A stretch of 64,000 bases of DNA, taken from NCBI RefSeq assembly GCF_004151485.1, contig NZ_SBFF01000011.1, forward strand, positions 70,036-134,035, given 5' to 3'. The translations under genes and the position numbers were made by a program. The notes below the pieces were generated by a model. The model saw only the letters and a list, made by a program, of their open reading frames with translations, was not told the DNA's origin and ran no database searches. This DNA comes from Sphingosinicella sp. CPCC 101087. GTDB taxonomy: Bacteria > Pseudomonadota > Alphaproteobacteria > Sphingomonadales > Sphingomonadaceae. Below are positions 54,977 through 64,000 of the stretch, in pieces (positions within the stretch are counted from its first letter, which is position 1; each line of letters begins with the position of its first letter).

Positions 54977-56470
54977 TCACTGCCGATCGACCGCAGTCAC
55001 GAACGCCCGCACGGCTTCGGCGAAACGGGCGCGGTTGGGGGGCTCCTCGAACGGGGAATGTCCGGCCGGCAGGACGAGGAAGCGCACGCGCTCCGGCGGG
55101 ATGCCCGAATGACGGATGGCATGATGGGCGGCAGCGACCGGAGTCGCCAGATCGTAGAGCCCGCCCGCAACCATCAACCTTAGCGCGGGTCGCTCGGCCA
55201 TGGCCGCAGCGATATTTCGAAGCGGATTGTGGTAAAGAGTGCGGTCGTCCGTCGCCTCGAACCAGTTCCAGCGGAAATTCACATCGAGCGTCAGCGACAC
55301 ATAGTCGCGGTCGACCGGGACGCCGAGTTCCTCGCGCATGTAGCGGGTGATGGCCGCCGAGTGGATGACATTGGTCGCACCCAGCCCGAGCGAAGGGTCG
55401 TTCGCCGCCGCCGGCCGGCCGTCGCGCGCCGGCGGCCGCACCGGAGCGGCAACCCTCGTGTCGAGCCGCCCGACCAGCTGGTTGCGGTCGGCCAGCAGCG
55501 CTTCGACGAACAGATCGTTGCTCACGCGAAGGTCGGCACCGGCGATCGTCTCGGCAGGAAGGCCGATCAAGGCGGCCATGCGCGCGGCGATCCGCCCTTT
55601 CTCCTCCGGCGGCAGCGCCGAACCCTGGTGGAGCGCCGCCAGATAGTCGCGCTCGGCAAAGGCGCGCGCCTCGGCGACGAACTGATCGACCGTGAGGCCG
55701 CGCCGGTCGACCCTTTCATGATGCCAGGCCGCCGCGGCCATGGTGGGCAGGCTGAAGATGCGGTCCTCGTCCGACCTGCCCGCGCCCGCCATTCCGGCCG
55801 TATCGGTCGCTGGAGAGATGAGCAAAAGACCATGCACGTTCAGGTCGCCGGCATCGCCCATCATCGTCGCGAGCCGATAGGCGCCGTAGCTTTCGCCGGC
55901 GATGAAGATGGGCGATCTCTCGCGGCCATGATCCCGGACCCAGGTGCGGATGAGCTGCAGCACTGCGCCCGCATCCCCCTTCGGGGCCCAGAAATGCGAT
56001 CCGTCCCCGCCCGGAAGCACGCGGCTGAACCCGGTGCCGACGGGATCGACGAACACAAGATCGGCGACGTCGAGAAGGCTGTCGGCATTGTCGGTGAACG
56101 GCGCGACCGCGTCGCGTCCGGGGGGACGAAGTCGAGGGCCGAAGGCAGAGAAATGGAGCGGCGAGGAGGAGGCGCCCGGCCCGCCGTTGAACAGGAAGAA
56201 GACGGGCCGTTCGACCTCCACATCCCGGCGCAGATAGGTTGTCGCCGAAATGGTCGCGCTCGGCCGCCCGCTTTGGTCGTTCAGAGCATATTCGCGAAAG
56301 ACCGCGCGATAGCGCAGCGGGGCCCCGGCGATCATCGCCTCATGGTCGGTCTCCACCGGCCCCACGATGAGTCCGGCGACGGTGGGCACCGGATCCATGC
56401 GCTGCACGCCGGCCGCAGGCACCGCCGCCAGGATCAAGGCTGCTGCCGCTGTCCGGAGCGCTTTGCTCAT
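54977..56470 (-). CDS. Exported S10-family serine carboxypeptidase (second)
   Basis: This protein is 497 residues from the ATG at 56470 with a purine-rich GGGAG upstream; longer frame to 56611 is unsupported. A signal peptide covers residues 1-22 (AAAALILAAVPAAGVQ). Here the S10 motif is canonical: FFLFNGGPGASSSPLHFSAF. The triad is FIAGESYGAYRLA (Ser), AGGLYDLATPV (Asp) and LPAGHSPFEE (His). It shares order and spacing with the first S10 gene, a likely old duplicate. The Lrp gene is just downstream; a divergent Tat-exported PLP gene is upstream. Confidence 0.88.
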   Translation of the reverse strand: MSKALRTAAAALILAAVPAAGVQRMDPVPTVAGLIVGPVETDHEAMIAGAPLRYRAVFREYALNDQSGRPSATISATTYLRRDVEVERPVFFLFNGGPGASSSPLHFSAFGPRLRPPGRDAVAPFTDNADSLLDVADLVFVDPVGTGFSRVLPGGDGSHFWAPKGDAGAVLQLIRTWVRDHGRERSPIFIAGESYGAYRLATMMGDAGDLNVHGLLLISPATDTAGMAGAGRSDEDRIFSLPTMAAAAWHHERVDRRGLTVDQFVAEARAFAERDYLAALHQGSALPPEEKGRIAARMAALIGLPAETIAGADLRVSNDLFVEALLADRNQLVGRLDTRVAAPVRPPARDGRPAAANDPSLGLGATNVIHSAAITRYMREELGVPVDRDYVSLTLDVNFRWNWFEATDDRTLYHNPLRNIAAAMAERPALRLMVAGGLYDLATPVAAAHHAIRHSGIPPERVRFLVLPAGHSPFEEPPNRARFAEAVRAFVTAVDRQ

Positions 56471-56770
56471 CCCCGCTCTCCCTTCGCTTTCCCGGTCGAG
56501 TCTAGCAGTCGGACAAGGAGAATCCTGCCCGACTTCCCGCGCGATGGGGCTGGCGGCGCATGAATAATGCGATCCCCCGTAAGCTCGCGCATCATCCATG
56601 CGCCGGAACACGGCACAGCCCGCGGGGTTCGCCCCCTCGAACGGGCATAATCATTCCACTCGGCGGGCCTGCACCACGGCGAGCAGGCGCCGCGGTGCGC
56701 AGGCGATCCTGATCGGAATAAATTTGCCGCGCCGCGCACGCTAGTATCGGCCGCAACGAAAGGAGCCGAG
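56471..56770. other. Divergent promoter region of the S10 and PLP genes
   Basis: These 300 bp must hold both promoters. An imperfect palindrome CGCAT-GAATA-ATGCG lies near 56558-56572, a possible regulator site. No other signal was resolved. Confidence 0.35.
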
Positions 56771-58000
56771 ATGCATCTGACCCGTCGTGCCTGCCTGGCC
56801 GGATTGGGCGCCCTCCCGATCGCGACTCCGGTGGCCGCGACGGCGGTCCCGGCGCAGCCGCTCGCCCTGCCCGACCGGTCCTCGTTCCGGATCGGCTCGC
56901 AGGCCTATCTGGACTCCGGGTCCATCCACCCGGTGAGCCAAAGCGCGAAGGCGGCCGTGGAAGCCTACGTCGCCGCGCGCGCAACTCCGGGCTCCGGCAG
57001 CAGCTCGGTGGACCAGGAGCGTATCCTCTCCCGCTTTGCACGCCTCATCAATGCCGATCCGGCCGATGTCGCGTTCGTGAAGAGCACGACGACCGCCGAA
57101 CATATGATCGTCGACGGCCTCGGCCTGTTCGACTCGAACGCCCATATCGTGACGGACACGCTGCATTTCTTCGGCTCCTTTCCCCTTTATGAGGGGCTGG
57201 CCCGGCGCGGCGCACAGGTGACGTGGGTCCGCCCCCGCGACGGCCGGATCCTGATCGAGGACATGGAGCGCGCGATCACGGCGCAGACGAAGCTGGTCGC
57301 TCTGTCGCTGGTCTCGACCTATAACGGCTTTCAGCACGACCTCGCCCGCATATGCGAGATCGCGCACGCCAAGGGCGCGCTCGTCTATGCCGACGTGGTT
57401 CATGCCGCCGGCTGCGTTCCGTTCGACGCGCGGGCCAGCGGCGTCGATTCCGCCGCCTGCGCCAGCTACAAATGGCTGATGGGCGATTTCGGACTGGGCT
57501 TCGTCTATGCCCGGCGAGAGGCCTGCGAGCGCCTGCGACGGGAGCGCTACGGCTATTATGGGGTGGCGAGCTTCCAGACCCACGTCTATCCGTTCGATCC
57601 GCCGGGCGAGACGGTCGCCGACTTCGAGATGCAGGACAATGCCAGCGGCTGGTTCGCGACCGGAACCTATCCGCACGCGACCGCCGTCCACCTCGACCAT
57701 TCGCTGCAATATATCCTGGATCTCGGGGTCGACCGCATCAACGCACATGCGCGCACGCTGACCGACCGACTGAAGCGCGAGTTGCCGGCCCTCGGCTATG
57801 ATGTCGTCACGCCGCTCGAATCGCCTGCGCCGATCGTCACCTGCGTGTTCGAAAATGCGCGGGAGCTGGCGCCGCGGCTCGAGGCGGCGGGCGTGCGGAT
57901 CACCGTCAGCCGCCACCGCTTCCGGGTGACTCCCTCCGTGTTCAACGGCATGGAAGACGTGGACCGCCTGCTGGCAGCGCTGGGTCCTCGCCGCACATAA
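56771..58000 (+). CDS. Tat-exported class V-type PLP enzyme
   Basis: This 409-residue protein has a twin-arginine signal (LTRRACLAGLGALPIATPVA, cleavage near AAATA). The mature part is fold-type I aminotransferase class V (NifS/isopenicillin epimerase-like): FVKSTTTAEHMIVDGLGLF, YADVVHAAGCVPFD (Asp), and the PLP Lys in CASYKWLMGDFGLGF. AAGGAG precedes the start. A PLP enzyme in the periplasm is unusual, and Tat suits folded cofactor export. It may desulfurate, epimerise or lyse a substrate imported by the TonB receptor downstream. It is divergent from the second S10 peptidase. Confidence 0.85.
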   Translation: MHLTRRACLAGLGALPIATPVAATAVPAQPLALPDRSSFRIGSQAYLDSGSIHPVSQSAKAAVEAYVAARATPGSGSSSVDQERILSRFARLINADPADVAFVKSTTTAEHMIVDGLGLFDSNAHIVTDTLHFFGSFPLYEGLARRGAQVTWVRPRDGRILIEDMERAITAQTKLVALSLVSTYNGFQHDLARICEIAHAKGALVYADVVHAAGCVPFDARASGVDSAACASYKWLMGDFGLGFVYARREACERLRRERYGYYGVASFQTHVYPFDPPGETVADFEMQDNASGWFATGTYPHATAVHLDHSLQYILDLGVDRINAHARTLTDRLKRELPALGYDVVTPLESPAPIVTCVFENARELAPRLEAAGVRITVSRHRFRVTPSVFNGMEDVDRLLAALGPRRT

Positions 58001-58009
58001 TGAGCGGCG

Positions 58010-58054
58010 GGAACGTTTATCTTAGGTCGCTGCCGCGTCCTGCATAAACGTTCC
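58010..58054. promoter_or_regulatory. Long inverted repeat upstream of the TonB-dependent receptor
   Basis: GGAACGTTTAT (58010-58020) and ATAAACGTTCC (58044-58054) are perfect 11-bp inverted repeats with a 23-nt spacer, between the PLP gene stop and the receptor start. It could be an operator for the receptor operon or a terminator hairpin of the PLP gene; without a T-run the operator reading is favoured. Confidence 0.5.
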
Positions 58055-58177
58055 GCACCGGCCTACCGGCACGCCCCGCTTCGACAAGAAAAACCTTCAG
58101 GCCGTCGTAAGATGTTTCGGAATCGGGAGTGCCGGACGTCGCTCGCGTGACGATTCGACGAGGCGGGGAGAGAAAGA

Positions 58178-61100
58178 ATGAAGACGAGCATCAGCATCAG
58201 GCCCTCCATGCTGCTGTCGACCGCGATGGCCGCCGCCCTGGCCTCCCCCCTTGCGCCCGTTCATGCCCAAAATGCGATCCAGGCGGAGCAGGAGCCGGCC
58301 ATCGGTCCGCTCGAGGCCACTGCCGAAGAGCCGGTCGAGGAGACCGTCGTCATTACCGGGTCGCGCATTCGCCGGACGGACACCGAGACGGTCGCACCGG
58401 TCACCGTCGTCGATACCCAGTCGTTGACCGACCGCGGCTTCGTCAGCGCTTCGGATGCACTGAACCAGGTCACCTCGATCGCCCCCGCACTGGCCATCTC
58501 GCCCGCCAACGGCGCATCGAGCGGGACCGGACAGCAATTTCCCAACCTGTTCGGACTTGGGCCGGGGCGCACTCTCACGCTGGTCAACGGCCGCCGGATG
58601 GTGACCTCTTCGAGCGGCCTCGGTGATGCGCAGGTCGATGCGAACATCATCCCCACCGGGCTGATCGAGCGGGTCGAGGTCGTCCAGGCCGGCGGGGCGG
58701 TCGTCTACGGCTCGGACGCCATTGCGGGCGTCGTCAATTATATCCTGCGCGACGATTTCGACGGAATCGAGCTGGACGGCCAGGCCGGTATCTCGTCGCG
58801 CGGCGACTATCCGCTCTTCAGTCTGCGGGGCACGGCCGGCACCAATTTCGCGGGCGGCCGCGGCAACATCGCGGCCAATGTGGAGTGGGCGCGCAGCGAC
58901 GAACTCTTCTTCTCGGCCCGGCCACTCAGCAACCTGTCCCGCATCACCGCGTCCAACCCGCTCGATACGGGGCCGGATGACGGCATACCCTCGGTCCGCG
59001 AGGTACTCGACGCCCGCTTCACCAGCTTCAACACCAGCGGCGTGGTCTTCGCCATACCGGCGCCCGTGCCGCTGCCCCCCTGCGGCAATCAGATCTGCTT
59101 CGCTCGCGACGCGCTCGGACGGCCGCTGCAATTCTCCTCGTCGGGCGGGCTCATTCCCTATGACCCCGGAACGCCCAACGGCGTTCCCTTCTCCTCGGGC
59201 GGCGAAGGGTTCCGCTTCGCGGACCTCGCCAGCCTGCGTACGGGGATCGAGCGGCTGTCGGCGAACATGCTGGCGCATTACGACCTGACCGATTCGATCA
59301 CCGTCCGCACCGAATTGCTCTACGCCCGCACCGAGGGCACGCAGACGCCGCAATATCCCTCCCGCACCGTTCTCAACTCGCAGGAATCCAATGCCGGCTA
59401 TATCGCCTTCACGCGCAGCAACGGCTTCCTGACCCCGGAGGCGATCGCACAGCTTTCGGCAGCGAGCCCGGGTTTTGCCTTCGGCGCCCCCCTCTTCCTG
59501 TCGAAGACGTTCCAGGACCTGCGCCTCAGCAATGAGCAGACCAACCTGACCCAGACCTATCGCGGCCTCATCGCGGTCGAGGGTGAGTTTCAGCTGGCCG
59601 ATCGCGACTTCTACTGGTCGGTGTCGGGCAGCTACGGCCGCGTCGAGGGCGAGGAGCGGCTGTGGGGAATCCACAACGAACGCTTCAACAACGCCATCAA
59701 CGCGGTTCGCGACGGCTCGGGCAATGTCGTGTGCGCCATCAACGCCGATGCCGACCCGACCAACGACGATGCCGCCTGCGCGCCCATCAATCCCTTCGGC
59801 ATAGGCAATGTCAGCCAGGCCGGCCGCGACTATGTGAACGTCCAAACCGGCGAGGATTTCACCAACGAGCAGGTCGACCTGCTCGCGACCCTGGGCGGCA
59901 CCCTGTTCACGCTCCCCGGCGGAGACGTCGGCTTCAATTTCGCGTACGAACATCGCGACGAGAGCGCGAACTTCGTGCCGCTCGAGGCCAACCAGCTGGG
60001 CCTGGTCGGCAGCGGATCGCAGGAGATCCCGCAGTCCGGAAGCTATGATACGGACGAGCTCTCCGCCGAGATCCTGGTGCCGCTCGTCGGGGGCGACTTC
60101 ACCCTGCCGCTCGTTCGGTCGCTCGAGTTCACCGGCGCCTTCCGCTACGTGGACAACTCGCTCGCCGGGTCGGAGAATCTCTGGGCAGTCGGTGGCCGCT
60201 GGGGCGTGACGGAAGGGGTGACTCTGCGCTCCTCGTTCAGCCGGAACTTCCGTGCGCCGACCCTCACCCAGCTCGTGGCGCCCCAGTCCACCGAGTTGAG
60301 CAACAGTGGCTTCGATCCGTGCGACGCCGACCGGATCAACAGCGGTCCCAATCCGAACGTGCGCCGCGCCAACTGCCTTGCCCTGTTCGAAGCCAATGCC
60401 GGCTATGGCGTGCTTGCCGATGGCAGCAATGCCGGCGCCAGCGCGGCGGAGCGCCTTGCTGGCTTCCAGAACCCGTCCGAGAATTTCAACCGCACCCTCG
60501 TCACCACGGGCGGCAATCCGAACCTTCGCAACGAGGTCTCGGAGACTTTCACCTACGGCATCGTGCTGCAGCCGCGCTTCCTCCCCGGCCTCACCTTCGT
60601 GGCCGACCGGATCGAGGTGGACCTGGAAGATGGCCTGTCCGCCTTCACGACCGAGGACTTCGCCGCAGCCTGCTTCGACAATGTGGAAGCCCCCCCCGGC
60701 GTTTGCGAGGCCTTCACCCGCCTCGCCGCGCCCGACGGCGTCAGCCCGGGCGGAACGATCGTCACCGGAACGACCACGACATTCAATGCCGGCGTCGTTC
60801 GGTTCCGCGGCGAAGTCTACAACCTCAACTACAATTTCGCTCTTTCGTCGCTTTTCGGCGGGGACGAGAATCTCGGGCGGATGGAGCTCGGGCTGGAGGC
60901 GACCCATACGTCGCTGCTCACGACGTCGGTCACCGGCGCCACCTTCGTGCGGTCCGACAATACCGTCGCGACGCCGGATTGGGTCGGCCGTTTCGACATG
61001 CGCTACGTGCGCGGGCCCCTCCGCGCAACCTGGCAGATCGTGTATCGCGACAAGGTCAAGGCCGACCCGGACGCGACGATCGAAACCACGTCTCACCCGT

Positions 61101-61270
61101 TCATCGACAGCAACACGGTGCACAATGCCTCGGTGCAATATGATTTCGGCCAGCTCGTGCTGCGCGCCGGCGTGCTGAACCTGTTCGACAAGGACCCGTC
61201 CTATCCCAGCATCGCCCATGGAGACATTCTCGGCCGGCAATTCTATGTCGGTGCCCGCGTCCGCTTCTGA
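58178..61270 (+). CDS. TonB-dependent outer-membrane receptor
   Basis: This 1,030-residue protein has a signal peptide (AMAAALASPLAPVHAQ). The plug follows, with a TonB-box-like EETVVITGSRIRR at about residues 52-65 and VVQAGGAVVYGSDAIAGVVN. The rest is the 22-strand barrel, ending GRQFYVGARVRF with a C-terminal Phe. It imports a large or scarce substrate across the outer membrane with TonB energy. GGGGAGAG precedes the start. The next gene (M61 peptidase) starts inside its end, so import and peptide cleavage are linked; by class, such plug sequences (ITGSRI) are typical of sphingomonad and Caulobacter receptors. Substrate unknown. Confidence 0.9.
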   Translation: MKTSISIRPSMLLSTAMAAALASPLAPVHAQNAIQAEQEPAIGPLEATAEEPVEETVVITGSRIRRTDTETVAPVTVVDTQSLTDRGFVSASDALNQVTSIAPALAISPANGASSGTGQQFPNLFGLGPGRTLTLVNGRRMVTSSSGLGDAQVDANIIPTGLIERVEVVQAGGAVVYGSDAIAGVVNYILRDDFDGIELDGQAGISSRGDYPLFSLRGTAGTNFAGGRGNIAANVEWARSDELFFSARPLSNLSRITASNPLDTGPDDGIPSVREVLDARFTSFNTSGVVFAIPAPVPLPPCGNQICFARDALGRPLQFSSSGGLIPYDPGTPNGVPFSSGGEGFRFADLASLRTGIERLSANMLAHYDLTDSITVRTELLYARTEGTQTPQYPSRTVLNSQESNAGYIAFTRSNGFLTPEAIAQLSAASPGFAFGAPLFLSKTFQDLRLSNEQTNLTQTYRGLIAVEGEFQLADRDFYWSVSGSYGRVEGEERLWGIHNERFNNAINAVRDGSGNVVCAINADADPTNDDAACAPINPFGIGNVSQAGRDYVNVQTGEDFTNEQVDLLATLGGTLFTLPGGDVGFNFAYEHRDESANFVPLEANQLGLVGSGSQEIPQSGSYDTDELSAEILVPLVGGDFTLPLVRSLEFTGAFRYVDNSLAGSENLWAVGGRWGVTEGVTLRSSFSRNFRAPTLTQLVAPQSTELSNSGFDPCDADRINSGPNPNVRRANCLALFEANAGYGVLADGSNAGASAAERLAGFQNPSENFNRTLVTTGGNPNLRNEVSETFTYGIVLQPRFLPGLTFVADRIEVDLEDGLSAFTTEDFAAACFDNVEAPPGVCEAFTRLAAPDGVSPGGTIVTGTTTTFNAGVVRFRGEVYNLNYNFALSSLFGGDENLGRMELGLEATHTSLLTTSVTGATFVRSDNTVATPDWVGRFDMRYVRGPLRATWQIVYRDKVKADPDATIETTSHPFIDSNTVHNASVQYDFGQLVLRAGVLNLFDKDPSYPSIAHGDILGRQFYVGARVRF

Positions 61271-63044
61271 TCTCCCGGCGGGGGGCTCTCGCCGCCGCGG
61301 GTCGGGCGCATTGCGCCCGATCCGCGGACGCCTGCTCGGCGCGATGCTTGCCGGCGCCGGGACCGCCACCGCGGCCTTCGCCCAATCCGGCGAGGCACCG
61401 CGCCTCGCCGTCGAGCTCAAGCCGCTGCCCGAAACGGGCTCCCGCGAGATCGGCCAGCTCGACGTCACCCTCACCTTCGACGCGCCGGTCGACGAGGTGC
61501 GCCTTCCGCTCGTCGTCAACAACGTCGAAACGGTGGCGACGCGCCTCACCGGCCTGGACGCCACCGACGCCGACGGGGCGCTGCCACTGAACGCGCACCG
61601 CGACGGGTCGGCGGACGACGAGATCCTGCGCTGGACACCGGGCCGGCCAATTCGGGGGCCGCTGACGATCCGTTATCGAATCCCGATCGAGAATAGGCCT
61701 GCCACGCGCGGCGCCGCGCCACCGATCGACCTGCGACGGGACGACGGAGCCGTTTCGGGCAGCGGCGCGACCTTCCTGCTCCTGCCGGAGAACGAGACCC
61801 CTTATCGTCTCTTGGTCCGCTGGGACCTCTCCGCCTTCCCGTCCGGTGCAGTCGGGGTCAGCAGTTTCGGCGTCGGCGATGCCGCAACGCAGGCGGCGCA
61901 GCCGGCAGGCCGGCTGCAGCGCAGCTTCTTCATGGCCGGCAATCTCGGCCATTATCCGGCCGAGGGACGCGACGGCGCCTTCCTCGGCGCCTGGCAGGGC
62001 CGCCCGCCCTTTGACACCCGGGCGCTGATGGCCTGGACGTCACGTCTTCACGGTCATTTCGTCCGCTTCTTCCGCGAGACGGACCCGGCACCCTATACGG
62101 TCTTCCTGCGACCCAATCCCGTCAATCCGGGCGGGGGCGTCGGCCTCGCAGACTCCTTCGTCGCCACCTTCGACGAGAAGACCGATCCAGACGATCTCCG
62201 CCTCACCCTGTCGCACGAGATGTTCCACACCTTCTCGCCGCGGCTGAGCCAGGCCGCGGGACTGGAATCCTCCTGGTTCAGCGAGGGGCTCGCAGTCTTC
62301 TACCAGCGCGAGCTTCCGTTCCGCTTCGGCGAGATCGATGCCGACCAATTCCTAGCCGACCTCAACAGCACTGCCGCCCGTTACTATACGAGCATCATGG
62401 CGGAGGTGCCGAACTCCGAGGTGGCCGCGCGCTTCTGGGAAGACACCCGAATCCGCACCCTCCCCTACGATCGCGGCGCCCTCTATTTCGCCGACCTGGA
62501 CCACCGTGTCCGGCAGGCTTCCGGCGGCCGCCGCTCGCTCGACGATCTCATGCTCGCCATGATCGAGCGCCAGCGCCAGGGCCGCGCGCTCGCCAATGCC
62601 GATTGGGAGGAACTGCTGGAGCGCGAGCTCGGCGAAGCCGGCGTGGAGCATTTCCGCGCCTTCCTCGCCGGGACGGTGCCGCTGCCCGCGTCGGACGCCT
62701 TCGGCCCCTGCTTCCGCCGCACGACCCGGCCGCTGCGCCGCTACGAGCTGGGCTTCGAGCCGCGCGTGCTGGTCGAGCCGCGGCGGATCGTGCGCGGTCT
62801 GGTCCCGGGTTCTGCCGCCGAACAAGCGGGGCTGCGCAATGGCGACGAGATCCTCCAGCCGGTCGGGCAGGATAGCCTGCAGGGCGACCAGGCCGGGCTG
62901 CTCACCCTCCAGATCCGCCGTGGCGAGACGACGCTCGCGCTGACCTACCTTCCGCGCGGCGAGACCGTCGACGCCCATCAATGGGAGCGGGTCGAAGGCG
63001 TCCCCGATTCGGCTTGCGCGTCCTACCGTCAGGGCTCACGATGA
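61245..63044 (+). CDS. Exported M61-family metallopeptidase with PDZ domain
   Basis: This 599-residue protein starts at ATG 61245 (or GTG 61251), overlapping the receptor end by 26 nt. A signal-like helix (LRPIRGRLLGAMLAGAGTAT) ends near AFAQ. The zinc motif is LSHEMFHTF (His324) with the third ligand in FSEGLAVFY (Glu347), the gluzincin plan. A C-terminal PDZ domain follows (VRGLVPGSAAEQAGLRNGDE). M61 peptidases are glycyl aminopeptidases. The enzyme would act in the periplasm on the imported substrate. The stop overlaps the next gene's ATG. Confidence 0.85.
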   Translation: MSVPASASDLPAGGSRRRGSGALRPIRGRLLGAMLAGAGTATAAFAQSGEAPRLAVELKPLPETGSREIGQLDVTLTFDAPVDEVRLPLVVNNVETVATRLTGLDATDADGALPLNAHRDGSADDEILRWTPGRPIRGPLTIRYRIPIENRPATRGAAPPIDLRRDDGAVSGSGATFLLLPENETPYRLLVRWDLSAFPSGAVGVSSFGVGDAATQAAQPAGRLQRSFFMAGNLGHYPAEGRDGAFLGAWQGRPPFDTRALMAWTSRLHGHFVRFFRETDPAPYTVFLRPNPVNPGGGVGLADSFVATFDEKTDPDDLRLTLSHEMFHTFSPRLSQAAGLESSWFSEGLAVFYQRELPFRFGEIDADQFLADLNSTAARYYTSIMAEVPNSEVAARFWEDTRIRTLPYDRGALYFADLDHRVRQASGGRRSLDDLMLAMIERQRQGRALANADWEELLERELGEAGVEHFRAFLAGTVPLPASDAFGPCFRRTTRPLRRYELGFEPRVLVEPRRIVRGLVPGSAAEQAGLRNGDEILQPVGQDSLQGDQAGLLTLQIRRGETTLALTYLPRGETVDAHQWERVEGVPDSACASYRQGSR

Positions 63045-64000
63045 ATCCGTTGCGCCGCCTCGCCATCTTATTCCTCCTCCTCGTCGCGGCGCCCGCCGCG
63101 GCACAACCCGCGCTCCCCGCGCTCGACGTGGAGCTGGCGCCGGTCGTCACCGGAGGCGCGGTGACGAGGGTCGACGTGCAGATGCGGATCGAGGCGCCGG
63201 CGCTGGCAGCCGGGGGCGCATTGCTGCGCCTGCCGCTGACCATCGTCTCGATCCCGACCTCCGCCTATGAAGCGAGCGCGATCAGCGCCCGCGACGATGC
63301 CGGGCCGCTGGCGCTGACCCAGGAAGAGGAGGCGCCCCGGCCGGAGGGCGTGTACCGGCGCTTTCTCGTCTCACGCGCGACCCGAGGCGATGTCGTCGTC
63401 GAATATTCGGCGGCGCCCCGGCAGGTTTCGGAGACGACAAACAATGGCCCCCTGTTCGACATGCGGGCCGAGAATGGCGGTTTCACCAGCGCCGGCATCA
63501 GCTTCCTCGCCTTGCCCGTGCGCGAGGCGCCCTTCCGGGTCTCGCTGAAATGGAACCTTTCCCGGATGGCGCCCGGGTCGATCGGGGTCTGGTCGTTGGG
63601 AGAAGGCGACGTCGAGACGGTCGCGCCGGCCCAGCAGCTCGCCTTCACCTTCTACGCCGCCGGGCCGATGCGCCGCTACCGGCCCGAGGGTGGCGGGCGC
63701 CTGACCCTCTACGCGCTGAGTGAAGCGCCGTTCGACCTCCAGGCGCTCGCGAACCGTATCGGCGGGCTCTACGAGCATATGGCCGGCTTCTTCGGAGAAG
63801 GCGCCGACGCCTATCGAGTCTTCGCCCGTCAGCATCCCTATCGCGGCCGCGGCGGCACCGCTTTGCCCCGCTCCTTCACCTTCGGCTATCACGCCCCGAG
63901 CAATCCGACGATCGACGAGCTCCAGGGAATGCTCTCGCACGAAATCGCCCATGGCTGGCCGAGCATGCAGGGCGAGCATGGGGAGACGGCCTGGTACAGC
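63041..64000 (+). CDS. Exported M61-family metallopeptidase, 3'-truncated by window edge
   Basis: The ATG at 63041 overlaps the stop of the previous gene (ATGA). The frame stays open for 320 codons to the window end. A signal peptide (LAILFLLLVAAPAAAQ) is followed by a beta-rich N-terminal region, and the zinc motif appears as LSHEIAHGW (His300), with GETAWYS beginning the third-ligand region. It is a paralogue of the preceding gene but lacks its start region; the two are probably a tandem duplicate. The C-terminus, including any PDZ domain, lies outside the window. Confidence 0.85.
   Translation, partial: MNPLRRLAILFLLLVAAPAAAQPALPALDVELAPVVTGGAVTRVDVQMRIEAPALAAGGALLRLPLTIVSIPTSAYEASAISARDDAGPLALTQEEEAPRPEGVYRRFLVSRATRGDVVVEYSAAPRQVSETTNNGPLFDMRAENGGFTSAGISFLALPVREAPFRVSLKWNLSRMAPGSIGVWSLGEGDVETVAPAQQLAFTFYAAGPMRRYRPEGGGRLTLYALSEAPFDLQALANRIGGLYEHMAGFFGEGADAYRVFARQHPYRGRGGTALPRSFTFGYHAPSNPTIDELQGMLSHEIAHGWPSMQGEHGETAWYS

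Noticed and set aside
58097-61564. 1,155-residue minus-strand frame over the TonB receptor
   Set aside because: Antisense shadow of the receptor; composition is low-complexity and no motif is present.
49279-63044. Lasso-peptide cluster with isopeptidase
   Set aside because: Peptidases and a TonB receptor are present but no precursor peptide, B or C maturation genes were found.

Overview
The window is high-GC, densely packed bacterial DNA. It most resembles an alphaproteobacterial sphingomonad chromosome, by inference from gene content: LigW-type decarboxylases, a TonB protein, a large TonB-dependent receptor, many exported peptidases, an HWE histidine kinase and EpsP-like small proteins. No rRNA, CRISPR array, intact insertion sequence or integrase was found. 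One complete tRNA (Lys, CTT) is present.

Layout. 1-4.7 kb is an aromatic-acid block: the end of a flavin monooxygenase, an AAHS-family transporter and two convergent LigW-like decarboxylases, followed by a TonB protein and tRNA-Lys. 5.8-11.1 kb is accessory and partly decayed: a membrane-anchored hypothetical, a tRNA 3' remnant, a scarred partial duplicate of downstream genes, a second flavin monooxygenase, an orphan gene, a ParD-like/methionine aminopeptidase pair with a putative operator, and an autotransporter remnant. 11-20 kb holds a thioredoxin-NhaA fusion, an Nramp relative, an exported TIKI/ChaN-like protein, a TipAS/XRE/hydrolase operon and small enzymes. 20.2-26.9 kb is a 2,204-residue autotransporter, with AraC and XRE regulators upstream. 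29-37 kb has a hydrolase, an MBL enzyme, small membrane proteins, an SLC13 permease and a four-PAS HWE kinase with a receiver protein.

37-64 kb is dominated by peptide and amino-acid use: a DPP-IV-like S9 peptidase, an arcD-arcA pair, HdeD-type membrane proteins, a MliC-like lipoprotein, an aminotransferase, and a tightly overlapping operon (S10 peptidase, ornithine cyclodeaminase-like, exported amidohydrolase, exported RidA, APC permease). Next come an Lrp regulator, a second S10 peptidase, a divergent Tat-exported PLP enzyme, a TonB-dependent receptor and two tandem M61 peptidases (the last cut by the window end). I infer a system that imports and dismantles a peptide or N-modified amino-acid substrate, with Lrp as the likely local regulator; the substrate cannot be read from sequence.

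Start codons were moved inward from the longest frame where a ribosome-binding site or family length supported it; such choices are stated in each entry.
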